IMG/VR virus record: IMGVR_UViG_3300023222_000169
Coordinates: 1 to 44,539 of that record
Origin: a virus
Length of the DNA: 44,539 nt
Strand: one strand, 5' to 3'
Shown here: piece after piece, positions 20,355 through 27,278 of the stretch
Layout of the letters: each line of letters opens with the position of its first letter
Position numbering within the stretch: the first letter of the stretch is position 1
Program-made: the position numbers and the translations under genes
The notes under the pieces: model-generated
What the model was told of the DNA's origin: nothing
Databases searched by the model: none
Seen by the model: only the letters and a program-made list of their open reading frames with translations

Positions 20355-20591
20355 TCATTGCTCGGTTATATCCATTTCAGGGAAAACATACTCACCAGCC
20401 ACATAGTCAACAGAACCCATTTTGACCATTGCTTCCAAGTGATGTTTTATTAGCTGTGGTGATTCTATATTGATTAGCTCGCCTATTTCTCTTAAGGACA
20501 TACCTTGTTTAATGCGCGCCCTATTCCCCCACAACTTAGCTTTGGTTGGGTGTACCGCTATTCTCATATAATCTATAACTACTTTTTCCAT
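20355..20591 (-). CDS. Winged-helix DNA-binding protein (78 aa)
   Basis: The segment NRARIKQGMSLREIGELINI, then SPQLIKHHLEAMVKMGSVDY and AGEYVFP reads as helix-turn-helix plus wing, of the MarR/ArsR-like or phage CII-like small regulators. It follows the Cro-like gene in the first leftward transcript and is likely a second-stage transcription regulator. Confidence 0.7.
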   Translation of the reverse strand: MEKVVIDYMRIAVHPTKAKLWGNRARIKQGMSLREIGELINIESPQLIKHHLEAMVKMGSVDYVAGEYVFPEMDITEQ

Positions 20592-20628
20592 TAGATGTAA
20601 TCCTCTTTTACTTATCTCTTTAGACCAT

Positions 20629-20823
20629 TTATTGTTTTCTTAGCAAACCAGCAATCGGTTCAACCATTACTATATCCAGTCGGAAGGCAGCGCCTATAAC
20701 AAGGTCGGATTGTTTCTGTTCAAGGTCTTCGGGCCAGTCATAAATAGTTTGCCTGGTCACTCCGACAGCATCGGCCATCTTTTGAGTGCCGCCGAATAAA
20801 TACTTTGCATAATCTTTAGTCAT
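20629..20823 (-). CDS. Cro-type repressor (64 aa)
   Basis: Residues 4-45 (DYAKYLFGGTQKMADAVGVT, RQTIYDWPEDLEQKQSDL, VIGAAFRL) match the Cro family (L-F-G-T-x-x-x-A-x-A-x-G-V-x-x-x-x-I-x-x-W-P). It is the first leftward gene. The nearest promoter, TTGACA-16-TACTAT, would start RNA at its ATG, which predicts a leaderless message; AGGAG is only one base from the ATG. No CI-type partner was found. Confidence 0.85.
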   Translation of the reverse strand: MTKDYAKYLFGGTQKMADAVGVTRQTIYDWPEDLEQKQSDLVIGAAFRLDIVMVEPIAGLLRKQ

Positions 20824-20829
20824 ACTCCT

Positions 20830-20876
20830 ATAGTAATGATTCAGCGCATAATGTCAAGGTTTAGATTTAATTGTAA
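20830..20876 (-). promoter_or_regulatory. Leftward early promoters
   Basis: Two overlapping sigma-70-like promoters face left: TTGACA (20857-20852) with TACTAT (20835-20830), spacing 16, and TTACAA (20876-20871) with CATTAT (20853-20848), spacing 17. The first starts at the cro-like ATG, the second gives a short leader. The string AGCGCAT occurs once near each side of the control region and may be an operator element. Confidence 0.6.
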
Positions 20877-20882
20877 GTTTAT

Positions 20883-20911
20883 TTGACTATGGCGCCGGAT
20901 TGATTTACAAT
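20883..20911 (+). promoter_or_regulatory. Rightward early promoter
   Basis: TTGACT (20883-20888) and TACAAT (20906-20911) are 17 bases apart, a near-consensus sigma-70 promoter. Transcription would begin about 20918, 23 bases before the first rightward gene, which has GGAG six bases before its ATG. Confidence 0.75.
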
Positions 20912-20940
20912 GCGCTTATTAATAACGAACGGAGATGAAA

Positions 20941-21135
20941 ATGAGCAAAATAGAAAAGCCAGAAATTGTAGCCGACGAGCATCTTGAGTTTCTGGATGAA
21001 TTGCGGCTTGAAGGCAGGGTTAATATGTTTGGCGCTAACCCTTACATTATGAATGAGTTTAACGTTGAAATCTCAGACTCAAGAGCCATTCTCAAATACT
21101 GGATGTTCACTTTTTCTGATCGCCATTCTGCCTAG
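20941..21135 (+). CDS. Conserved small early protein (64 aa)
   Basis: The start is ATG 20941 rather than 20935, because GGAG is then six bases away. The core LEFLDELRLEGRVNMFGANP ... ARAILKYWM-type ending (SRAILKYWM) belongs to a widespread small phage family (FLDxLRxxGxxNMFGAxPYL). It is usually the first early gene. The function is unknown. Confidence 0.75.
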   Translation: MSKIEKPEIVADEHLEFLDELRLEGRVNMFGANPYIMNEFNVEISDSRAILKYWMFTFSDRHSA

Positions 21136-21162
21136 CCCATTCAACCCAACGGAGAATAAACA

Positions 21163-21438
21163 ATGATTCTATATTTATACATTACAAGACCAGACGATTA
21201 TTTGCGCGGCGAAATAAGATACCACGCTAGTGACGAAGAATTATCAATAGAGGGGTGGTTTTTGGCTGGTACGGTAGACTTCGATACCACAAATGTTGAT
21301 TTTGGTGAGCTAACCGAAACAGCAGTTGATTGTATCGACAAGGCCGAACAAAAAGAAATCGCCGAGCACGAAGTTAAAATGGGCATGCTCAAGGAAAAGA
21401 AACAGAATCTTTTAAGCATTACTCATCAAACGAGGTAG
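21163..21438 (+). CDS. Hypothetical early protein, 91 aa
   Basis: ATG follows GGAGAATAAACA. The N-terminal half is beta-rich (MILYLYITRPDDYLRGEIRY, ELSIEGWFLAGTVDFD). The C-terminal half is a charged helix (IDKAEQKEIAEHEVKMGMLK). No family is recognised. Confidence 0.65.
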   Translation: MILYLYITRPDDYLRGEIRYHASDEELSIEGWFLAGTVDFDTTNVDFGELTETAVDCIDKAEQKEIAEHEVKMGMLKEKKQNLLSITHQTR

Positions 21439-21442
21439 AGAT

Positions 21443-21721
21443 ATGCCTTACACATTCAGAGATTTTTACATCCCAGATCGCATGATGGAAGGAATTGAAA
21501 GATATATCAAACACGGCATTAGTCCCGGTCATTTTCTTACAGCTATTATCACGAACGATTTGCGTGAAGCTGTTAGCAGAGCAGACGATGAAAACATAGA
21601 AAACATTCCCGCTTATGTTAATTACTTCTACAACGTAGCTCCTGCGGCTTGTTGGGGTTCTCCTGAAATTATGGATTCGTGGATTAAAATTTCCCACCCG
21701 CCGCCACTGCCTGCCTACTGA
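21443..21721 (+). CDS. Conserved phage protein of unknown function (92 aa)
   Basis: FRDFYIPDRMMEGIERYIKH, GISPGHFLTAIITNDL and ENIPAYVNYFYNVAPAACWG match a very widespread phage family (FYIPxRMxxGIxRYIxxGxxPGxFLxAVxxNDL...NLPAYVxYFYNxAPxxCWGS). No activity is known. Its frequent place in early regions suggests host takeover or a DNA metabolism role. Confidence 0.8.
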   Translation: MPYTFRDFYIPDRMMEGIERYIKHGISPGHFLTAIITNDLREAVSRADDENIENIPAYVNYFYNVAPAACWGSPEIMDSWIKISHPPPLPAY

Positions 21722-21731
21722 GATTATACCA

Positions 21732-21929
21732 ATGAGAATATTAATTATAAATCAGTTCGGTCATGCCCAAGATATTGAATGCAATTTCATTCCTAGCATT
21801 GGCGACAAAATAGATATGCTCTACAACCCAATTCCGACTGTGGTTGGAGTACTTGCATTCCCAAGCGAATCCCGCATGAAAGAACTAAAGGTAGAAGGGA
21901 ATCTTGACGCTATAATTACTGTATCTTGA
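21732..21929 (+). CDS. Hypothetical protein, 65 aa
   Basis: This is a small beta-rich protein (MRILIINQFGHAQDIECNFI, GDKIDMLYNPIPTVVGVLAF) that looks like an SH3-like barrel. It is packed between neighbours with 1-10 base spacers. No family is recognised. Confidence 0.6.
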   Translation: MRILIINQFGHAQDIECNFIPSIGDKIDMLYNPIPTVVGVLAFPSESRMKELKVEGNLDAIITVS

Positions 21930-21930
21930 A

Positions 21931-22218
21931 ATGACTGAACTAACCCCAATCAACCCTTATTACGACCCAGACGACAAAGGAGAATTTGATAAAAGGGAGG
22001 CTTTTATGATTGAGGTTGAGAAAGATTTAAAAATATACGGCCAATATCCAGGCTATGCTGGTGGGTTGATAAAACCGATTATCAGTGCCGGAGACTGGGT
22101 TCTTATACTTATAGACGCCAAAAACGATAGTGAAGCCCTGGAACGAGCTACCAACATCATAATAAAAGAACTTGAGAGAGATAATGCTGATTCTGAAACC
22201 CACGATAGGCACTGGTAA
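21931..22218 (+). CDS. Hypothetical protein, 95 aa
   Basis: The protein begins MTELTPINPYYDPDDKGEFD and carries an alpha/beta second half (LIKPIISAGDWVLILIDAKN, SEALERATNIIIKELERDNA). The order strand-helix resembles a small ferredoxin-like fold. The function is unknown. Confidence 0.6.
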   Translation: MTELTPINPYYDPDDKGEFDKREAFMIEVEKDLKIYGQYPGYAGGLIKPIISAGDWVLILIDAKNDSEALERATNIIIKELERDNADSETHDRHW

Positions 22219-22364
22219 TGAATGACGAAACCGAAATATATAATTTCTTGCACAAAGATATAACGGAAATTAAGCAAATTTTGAGAGGCATATCGAGTGG
22301 TATAGGATGGGCCTGTGTTTGGCTGTTTCTTATTCTTATTTATAGTTGTGTGGGTTTGATATGA
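22218..22364 (+). CDS. Small single-span membrane protein (48 aa)
   Basis: ATG at 22218 shares its A with the previous stop, and TGA overlaps the next ATG. Residues 1-27 are a charged helix (NDETEIYNFLHKDITEIKQI), and 28-47 form a membrane span (GIGWACVWLFLILIYSCVGL). It is probably an inner-membrane early protein that could act on host envelope functions or superinfection, which is inference. Confidence 0.6.
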   Translation: MNDETEIYNFLHKDITEIKQILRGISSGIGWACVWLFLILIYSCVGLI

Positions 22365-22762
22365 CTGACACATATTCAATAGAAGATTTTAGAAAGGCTG
22401 TCGTACATCAATACCCTGATTGGGGAGGTGACGATACCGATGAATTTCTCGACAACATAGAAAAAGAACTAACAAAGGAAGAATGGAAACCGGAACGGGA
22501 ACAGGTCTACGCGAACGAAGATCCACTCAGATTCAATAGCACAAATCTGAAATCTTACGAAGGATGCCGACCTCTTAGTCAAGCCGAAGTGGGTTCAGGC
22601 TGGGTGCCTGCTAAAGATAATTGGGCTATTGATGTGCTTATACGGTTGGCTAGCTATGAAAGATTCTCTAGCACTGATGAAGTATTCAATCCATTGGATG
22701 AAATAATAGCTATGCGAAAATTAGCCAACCAAGCCCTTAAAGAACACGGTATAGAGATATGA
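22361..22762 (+). CDS. Hypothetical acidic protein, 133 aa
   Basis: The start is ATG 22361 (MTDTYSIEDFRKAVVHQYPD), which overlaps the previous stop. The protein is acidic and helical, with a central loop EGCRPLSQAEVGSGWVPAKD. No family is recognised. It is followed by a membrane protein with a 4-base overlap. Confidence 0.6.
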   Translation: MTDTYSIEDFRKAVVHQYPDWGGDDTDEFLDNIEKELTKEEWKPEREQVYANEDPLRFNSTNLKSYEGCRPLSQAEVGSGWVPAKDNWAIDVLIRLASYERFSSTDEVFNPLDEIIAMRKLANQALKEHGIEI

Positions 22763-22908
22763 GGCTAAAGAAAAAACTATGGGTTTGCTATGGAGTTTCC
22801 GTAGTAGTGGCCATTCTGACAATGGTTTTAGGTGAGACAACGCCTGCTTATATAATGGCTTTTATTGCTTTCGGCTTCGGCACAATAGCATTTCTTTTGC
22901 CCGATTAA
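22759..22908 (+). CDS. Small two-span membrane protein (49 aa)
   Basis: ATG at 22759 gives MRLKKKLWVCYGVSVVVAIL, a turn (GETTPAY) and a second span (IMAFIAFGFGTIAFLL). The positive N-terminus places both ends inside. It is typical of tiny early phage membrane proteins. The role is unknown. Confidence 0.6.
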   Translation: MRLKKKLWVCYGVSVVVAILTMVLGETTPAYIMAFIAFGFGTIAFLLPD

Positions 22909-22931
22909 TTATAACACGAATAGAGGTTGAT

Positions 22932-23120
22932 ATGAGCACTGAAAGCGAGATCAGAAAGACCATGATTAACATGCAAAAGATGTTTGAGCGTGAAAAAGGC
23001 ATTTTTGAAATCAGTATTTACTCTAACTTCGATGATTATTATTCTGAGTTTCGGAAACAGCACGGGCCGAAAGAGGCTGAAAGGCTGGCTTACCTTCGCT
23101 GCCAGGCTGAATCGAAATGA
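22932..23120 (+). CDS. Hypothetical protein, 62 aa
   Basis: The ATG follows AGAGGTTGAT. The product is helical with aromatic residues (KMFEREKGIFEISIYSNFDD, YYSEFRKQHGPKEAERLAYL). It overlaps the next gene by four bases. No family is recognised. Confidence 0.6.
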   Translation: MSTESEIRKTMINMQKMFEREKGIFEISIYSNFDDYYSEFRKQHGPKEAERLAYLRCQAESK

Positions 23121-23536
23121 GTGACTTAACAGATTCACTACGAAGCACGGCCAAACATAGGGCAGAAATACTATGCGCTCAAACTGGTGCTGCCAATCTT
23201 TATAAGCCAGAGCAAATGGTAGAATGGGAAGCCGCCGCCCGAATCGAAGAACTGGAAAAATGCATGGAAACCCCACGGGTTGAAGACCTGGATCGGATTG
23301 ATGAACTGGAATCCGATATTAAAAAAATAGAGGCCAATGCTGGTTATCATGCAGACAAAAATGATGAAATGTCATCTCGCATTACCAGCCTTGAGGCTGC
23401 ACTGAAACAATTTAAAATAGACGGCAAAAAACTTGCCAGCCTTTATTGGGCTGCCCCAGTTAAAGGAGTAAATGTTTTCGATAACTGGGATGAAATAGAA
23501 AGACTTATAGCAAAATTAGGAAAAGACACTCAATGA
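23117..23536 (+). CDS. Coiled-coil early protein (139 aa)
   Basis: Residues 35-110 form a long coiled coil (AARIEELEKCMETPRVEDLD, RIDELESDIKKIEANAGYHA, ITSLEAALKQFKIDGKK). Proteins of this kind, with the N-terminal pattern LTDSLRSTAKHRAEILCAQT, occur in many phage early regions. The function is unknown. Confidence 0.6.
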   Translation: MSDLTDSLRSTAKHRAEILCAQTGAANLYKPEQMVEWEAAARIEELEKCMETPRVEDLDRIDELESDIKKIEANAGYHADKNDEMSSRITSLEAALKQFKIDGKKLASLYWAAPVKGVNVFDNWDEIERLIAKLGKDTQ

Positions 23537-23778
23537 AACCTAACATACCAAATCTTATCCGCTGGCTTCGCAGAGATGATAACCGGATGCCGCATGGATA
23601 TTTCTTTACTTTCTATCAGCGTAAAAATCATAAAAATATCAGCACAATTTTGAAAGAGCTAGACAGTTATTACTATGAATTCACTGATAACTTCTGGGCT
23701 AGGTACTCGACAATAAAGTCATCTCAGAAAGTCACCAAGCGTTACATATTAATAGCTAATTATAGGAGTGAGAAATGA
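23533..23778 (+). CDS. Hypothetical basic protein, 81 aa
   Basis: The protein starts MKPNIPNLIRWLRRDDNRMP and is rich in K, R, Y and F (FFTFYQRKNHKNISTILKEL). It is coupled by 4-base overlaps on both sides. No family is recognised. Confidence 0.55.
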   Translation: MKPNIPNLIRWLRRDDNRMPHGYFFTFYQRKNHKNISTILKELDSYYYEFTDNFWARYSTIKSSQKVTKRYILIANYRSEK

Positions 23779-24272
23779 AAGGCCCATATCTTGAAAACCA
23801 CGAAATAGAGCGTCTTGATGAACTGCTAGAGTATGCTGTCGATGATACGATTAACTGTTGGATTGCTACGCGCCTTAATGGTGCCTCGGCATCCCTGGCT
23901 TGCGATGGAAATATAAGCATGGTGCTGTTGAAGGAATTAGACACAAAGATAATGCCTTATGTCGAAAAGGCAAAAATCGACCCATATCAAGAAGCACTAG
24001 ACAAGGTTGCGTCAACACCTATGCCGGACGGTCAAAAGTTTCCGATTGAAGCGCGAGTCAGAGTCTCCGATGATCTTGGCCCGGATATGAGTCATTTCTC
24101 AGGGAAAGGAAAGAATGCAACTGTTCAGTATACCTATGCTCATGCCTATGGTGGGAGTGATGCAAAGAGTTATAGTCTTATCATCGATGGGATAGGTTTT
24201 TCCGCATGGTATAAAGAACACCAATTAACACTATTAATAGACGATCAAGCCACACATATTACAGGAGAATGA
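23775..24272 (+). CDS. Hypothetical two-domain protein (165 aa)
   Basis: The N-terminal half is helical (IERLDELLEYAVDDTINCWI) and the C-terminal half is an SH3-like beta unit (KFPIEARVRVSDDLGPDMSH, GKNATVQYTYAHAYGG, SYSLIIDGIGFSAWYKEHQL). The latter resembles small phage domains that begin FxIGxRVRV. Binding to nucleic acid or protein is possible, with no firm family. Confidence 0.6.
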   Translation: MKGPYLENHEIERLDELLEYAVDDTINCWIATRLNGASASLACDGNISMVLLKELDTKIMPYVEKAKIDPYQEALDKVASTPMPDGQKFPIEARVRVSDDLGPDMSHFSGKGKNATVQYTYAHAYGGSDAKSYSLIIDGIGFSAWYKEHQLTLLIDDQATHITGE

Positions 24273-24273
24273 T

Positions 24274-24456
24274 ATGAAAATGAGTGAAATAAAATGCAGG
24301 TTGTGTGATCGAGATATAAATGAAGCATCAAAAACCGGTGCATATTTAAAAAGAGTCTCGCCAAAAGGCGAGGATATGATTATGGAGTGTTACCCTTCCT
24401 GTGATTTTGATCACGGCGATCAAGATGATGCTTTACTAAGGGCTATCAGAGAGTGA
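24274..24456 (+). CDS. Zinc-binding small protein (60 aa)
   Basis: The ATG lies behind AGGAGAATGAT. Residues CRLCDRDINEASKTGAYLKR ... CYPSC form a four-cysteine zinc site. The C-terminus is acidic (DHGDQDDALL). The last codon overlaps the GTG start of the next gene. The role is unknown. Confidence 0.65.
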   Translation: MKMSEIKCRLCDRDINEASKTGAYLKRVSPKGEDMIMECYPSCDFDHGDQDDALLRAIRE

Positions 24457-24596
24457 TATATCGATTTCTTCATAATTGCGTTGCTCACCCTCTTTTGTTT
24501 TTTACCTTTGATTCAAAGTGGTCTGTTAAATTTCATGATTGGAGCAGTCATAAAATGCACAAAAAATACCCAAAGTTATATAAACGGATTGAGTAA
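24453..24596 (+). CDS. Conserved 47-aa phage protein (HNxVAHPLL family)
   Basis: GTG at 24453 overlaps the previous TGA. The product MIYRFLHNCVAHPLLFFTFD, then KWSVKFHDWSSHKM, matches a recurring small phage protein with L-H-N-x-V-A-H-P-L-L and F-H-D-W. The hydrophobic segment may insert partly in the membrane. The role is unknown. Confidence 0.65.
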   Translation: MIYRFLHNCVAHPLLFFTFDSKWSVKFHDWSSHKMHKKYPKLYKRIE

Positions 24597-24632
24597 CTAC
24601 ATCATGACTTACGTTTGTTATAGAGAGTGGAT

Positions 24633-25175
24633 ATGAGAAATTACAAATTTCCAATTACTCGCAATCGCGGGTATAGAAGGCCAAAAGACGGGGCCACCAG
24701 TCCGTCTAGCAAGGAGAAAACAATATGTTTTATCCACGACGAAAGCAGTTTGCTACCAGCCGTAAGTCAAGCAATCAGTCACGCAGATACGCAATCTAAC
24801 AGACGAGAAAAACCAACAATCGAGTCTAATGATGCTAGTAAGTCGCGCAATCAGTCTTGCAGTAAGCCTGCAAAACCAAACTGCTACAAATGCGTTCACC
24901 GGGGCGGCGTCCCCGGTAGCGCCCATTCGTCTTGCAACCATCCTGTTAATGGAAATCCACCCATGATTGAATCAATGATGGCTATTTTCGCCAGTGTTGG
25001 GCGTGTTGCTCCAGTCATCGGCGGGAGCGCGAAAGAACTCAATATTAAAGGTAATCCGCATGGCATTCGCTCCGGCTGGTTCAACTGGCCTTACAATTTC
25101 GACCCAGTTTGGCTTGAAACTTGTGACGGATTTACGCCAATACCCCCTAAATCACCCCCTGAGACTATAAAATGA
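24633..25175 (+). CDS. Conserved zinc-binding phage protein (180 aa)
   Basis: The C-terminal 100 residues contain NCYKCVHRGGVPGSAHSSCN, HP and the ending GNPHGIRSGWFNWPYNFDPV, WLETCDGF, which is a conserved phage family with one C-x-x-C...H-x-x-C...C zinc site. The N-terminal 65 residues are basic and disordered. The start is ATG 24633, six bases after GAGAG. The function is unknown. Confidence 0.7.
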   Translation: MRNYKFPITRNRGYRRPKDGATSPSSKEKTICFIHDESSLLPAVSQAISHADTQSNRREKPTIESNDASKSRNQSCSKPAKPNCYKCVHRGGVPGSAHSSCNHPVNGNPPMIESMMAIFASVGRVAPVIGGSAKELNIKGNPHGIRSGWFNWPYNFDPVWLETCDGFTPIPPKSPPETIK

Positions 25176-25327
25176 GCGATTTACAATGCCGGGATGCAGA
25201 ACAGGAACCCGATCCCGATTATCCAGAATGGTCAGATCAATTATCCTATTGGGCACAAGTTGAACAGGATGAAATGACAGAAAAAGAGTATAGTGAAACT
25301 GAGTTTAAAGACTCATTAACGCCTTAA
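25172..25327 (+). CDS. Small acidic protein, 51 aa
   Basis: ATG at 25172 overlaps the previous stop as ATGA. The product is very acidic (CRDAEQEPDPDYPEWSDQLS, VEQDEMTEKEYSETEFKDSL) and may mimic DNA or mask a host protein surface, inferred only from charge. It is directly upstream of the SSB-like gene. Confidence 0.6.
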   Translation: MSDLQCRDAEQEPDPDYPEWSDQLSYWAQVEQDEMTEKEYSETEFKDSLTP

Positions 25328-25343
25328 AAGGCAGGAGAATATT

Positions 25344-25985
25344 ATGTTACTTACCGATACAGGCGGTTCAGACTTTGAACCCGCACCCGTAGGAAATCAC
25401 ATCGCTCGATGTATTCAATTAATCGACCTTGGAACTACTCAACAAGACTATTTTGGCGATGTTTCTATGAAACACCAGATTTTCATCATGTGGGAATTAC
25501 CCCATAAAATGAAAACTTTCACTAAAGATGATAAGGAAGTAACCGAACCTTTCACTGCATCGGCCTTTTATACCGCTAGTCTTAACGAAAAGGCCAATTT
25601 AAGAGGACTTCTCGAATCATGGAGGGGCAAGGCTTTCACAGAAAAAGAGTGCGAGGGCTTCAATCCCGGCGTATTAGTGGGCATTCCCTGTATGCTTAAC
25701 GTCATACACAAACCTAATACTAAAGGAAAGGTTCAGGCTAAAATTGCTGGAGCTACCCCTTTGCCTGAAGGTTTGGAATGTCCACCACAAGTCCACAATT
25801 CTGTTAATTTCTCACTTGAAAACTTTAACCAAAAGACTTTCGACAATCTTTCTAAGGGACTTAAGGCAATGGTTGAAAAGTCTGAAGAGTATAAATCTAT
25901 GTTAAACCCAAGAGTTGAAAGTGAAAACCCAAAACCAGCGTCAGCAGATGTTGGTGATAACCAATTCGACGACATACCTTTTTAG
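25344..25985 (+). CDS. Phage single-stranded DNA-binding (SSB-like) protein (213 aa)
   Basis: The ATG is preceded by GGCAGGAGAATATT. Residues 1-140 (MLLTDTGGSDFEPAPVGNHI, ARCIQLIDLGTTQQDYFGDV, HQIFIMWELP) match a phage OB-fold single-strand DNA-binding family. The extreme C-terminus DNQFDDIPF is the acidic tip by which SSB proteins recruit replication and repair partners. It is placed before an exonuclease, as in recombination cassettes. Confidence 0.85.
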   Translation: MLLTDTGGSDFEPAPVGNHIARCIQLIDLGTTQQDYFGDVSMKHQIFIMWELPHKMKTFTKDDKEVTEPFTASAFYTASLNEKANLRGLLESWRGKAFTEKECEGFNPGVLVGIPCMLNVIHKPNTKGKVQAKIAGATPLPEGLECPPQVHNSVNFSLENFNQKTFDNLSKGLKAMVEKSEEYKSMLNPRVESENPKPASADVGDNQFDDIPF

Positions 25986-25994
25986 GAGATAATC

Positions 25995-26765
25995 ATGGGA
26001 CACTGGTATGATAAAGAAGGCAAGCCGCAGCATTTTACTAATGGTAGAGCTTCTACTTTAAGGGATGCGCGTAAGCATAATTGGTATCCCTCGGTTACGG
26101 GAATTCTAGATACAATAGACAAGCCTGGATTAAATCGATGGAAGGAGCAACAAGTTCTTTTAGCCGCACTTACCCTCCCGAAAATAGAAAACGAACCCTT
26201 AGACCAGTTTTCCAAAAGAGTTATGGCGGATGCTTTCGTAGAATCATCTGAGGCTCGCGACAAGGGGTCAGAAATCCACGATTCTATTGAGTCGGTATGG
26301 TTAGGCGCAGAACCAGAAAAACACGCTGGCATAGCGCACAAGACCGTTAATGCTGTTATTGAATATTGTGATACAGACGACTTTATTCCCGAAAAGACTG
26401 TTGTTGGTGACGGATATGGAGGTAAGATTGACTTACACAATGATGATTTTGTTATCGACTATAAAGGAAAAGACATTACAGATAAACAATGGGATGATTA
26501 CCAGAATAAAAAGAATCCTCGTTTAGCTTATCCTGAAATGTGCATGCAGTTATCAGCTTATGATAGGGCTTTAGGTGGTTTTAAAATACGCAAACTAATC
26601 AATGTTTTTGTAGATCGCAACATCGCTGGAAAAGTTATAATTCACAAATGGGCGCATGAAGATACTGTAATAGCTTATAAAAAGTTTGAACTGTTGGTTA
26701 AATACTGGCAGTTGACTAAAAACTATTCCCCTAACATCGTATCAGTGAATAACAATTATGAATAA
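25995..26765 (+). CDS. PD-(D/E)XK exonuclease, RecB/Cas4-like (256 aa)
   Basis: GSEIHD at 91-96, GYGGKIDL at 140-147 with D146, DFVIDYKGK at 151-159 with D155 and K157, and a Q/Y helix (EMCMQLSAYD at 181-190) give the complete PD-(D/E)XK exonuclease motif set of the RecB/Cas4 type. It should resect DNA ends for recombination-dependent replication with the adjacent SSB-like protein. Its last codons lie in the 25-bp direct repeat shared with 27137-27161. AGGAGATAATC precedes the ATG. Confidence 0.85.
   Translation: MGHWYDKEGKPQHFTNGRASTLRDARKHNWYPSVTGILDTIDKPGLNRWKEQQVLLAALTLPKIENEPLDQFSKRVMADAFVESSEARDKGSEIHDSIESVWLGAEPEKHAGIAHKTVNAVIEYCDTDDFIPEKTVVGDGYGGKIDLHNDDFVIDYKGKDITDKQWDDYQNKKNPRLAYPEMCMQLSAYDRALGGFKIRKLINVFVDRNIAGKVIIHKWAHEDTVIAYKKFELLVKYWQLTKNYSPNIVSVNNNYE
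26734..26758 (+). repeat. 25-bp direct repeat, copy 1 (3' end of exonuclease)
   Basis: The 25 bases are identical to 27137-27161. Copy 1 encodes the exonuclease ending N-I-V-S-V-N-N-N-Y and provides the first base of the next ATG. Confidence 0.95.
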
Positions 26766-27129
26766 AAACGAACTTTATAATGCTATGGGCGGGCGTATAT
26801 CAATAACGTCCATTAAAGAATATTCCGGTACTTATCAAATCATCGGTAAATTTGGCATGATCGAATGGATGGATGATTATTGGGACGTTTGGATAACAGG
26901 TTTTCATAAAAACAAAGAATTGGGAACAGGTAAGGTCAATAATCTTTGCCAGTCAATTTTCGATAGCGTGGGGATTAAAATGGAGAAGCTAAATAGAGAA
27001 GCTCAGGGCATGATCAAGGATAACGAAGGCGCATTCCTTATCGCCGTATTACTGGGTGCTAGACGAAAAAGAAAGGATTCTATCAAAACACTTGAAAGAC
27101 TGCGTAAATCGAACTTTGGCCAGAAATAG
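26758..27129 (+). CDS. Hypothetical protein bounded by direct repeats (123 aa)
   Basis: The protein begins MNKNELYNAMGGRISITSIK and has a beta-rich centre (GTYQIIGKFGMIEWMDDYWD, VWITGFHKNKELGTGKVNNL), then a basic helical tail. Related anonymous proteins occur at the ends of phage early operons. It lies exactly between two copies of a 25-bp repeat, so the gene looks like a recent insertion or a duplication product. The function is unknown. Confidence 0.65.
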   Translation: MNKNELYNAMGGRISITSIKEYSGTYQIIGKFGMIEWMDDYWDVWITGFHKNKELGTGKVNNLCQSIFDSVGIKMEKLNREAQGMIKDNEGAFLIAVLLGARRKRKDSIKTLERLRKSNFGQK

Positions 27130-27136
27130 TATTCTT

Positions 27137-27161
27137 ACATCGTATCAGTGAATAACAATTA
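27137..27161 (+). repeat. 25-bp direct repeat, copy 2
   Basis: This copy reads I-V-S-V-N-N-N followed by TAA in the exonuclease frame, and so looks like the former 3' end of the exonuclease gene. It lies eight bases after the stop of 26758-27129. Confidence 0.95.
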
Positions 27162-27278
27162 ATATCTTATTAAGTAAAATATTAATACCATATAGTTAAT
27201 CAATCGTTGAGATTTTGATACCTTAAAAGGAATTACACAGTCTTTTGGTAAAATATTAAAAGAATCTAAAATCATATT
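27162..27278. other. AT-rich convergent intergenic region
   Basis: The early rightward and late leftward transcripts meet here. The stretch is very AT-rich with repeated AAAATATTAA strings and a weak TAAAAT/ATTTTA inverted repeat near 27268, but no GC-rich hairpin with a T-run. It may act as a weak bidirectional terminator. Confidence 0.4.

Noticed and set aside
27162-27278. Bidirectional terminator
   Set aside because: No GC-rich hairpin with a T-run is visible, only AT-rich repeats.
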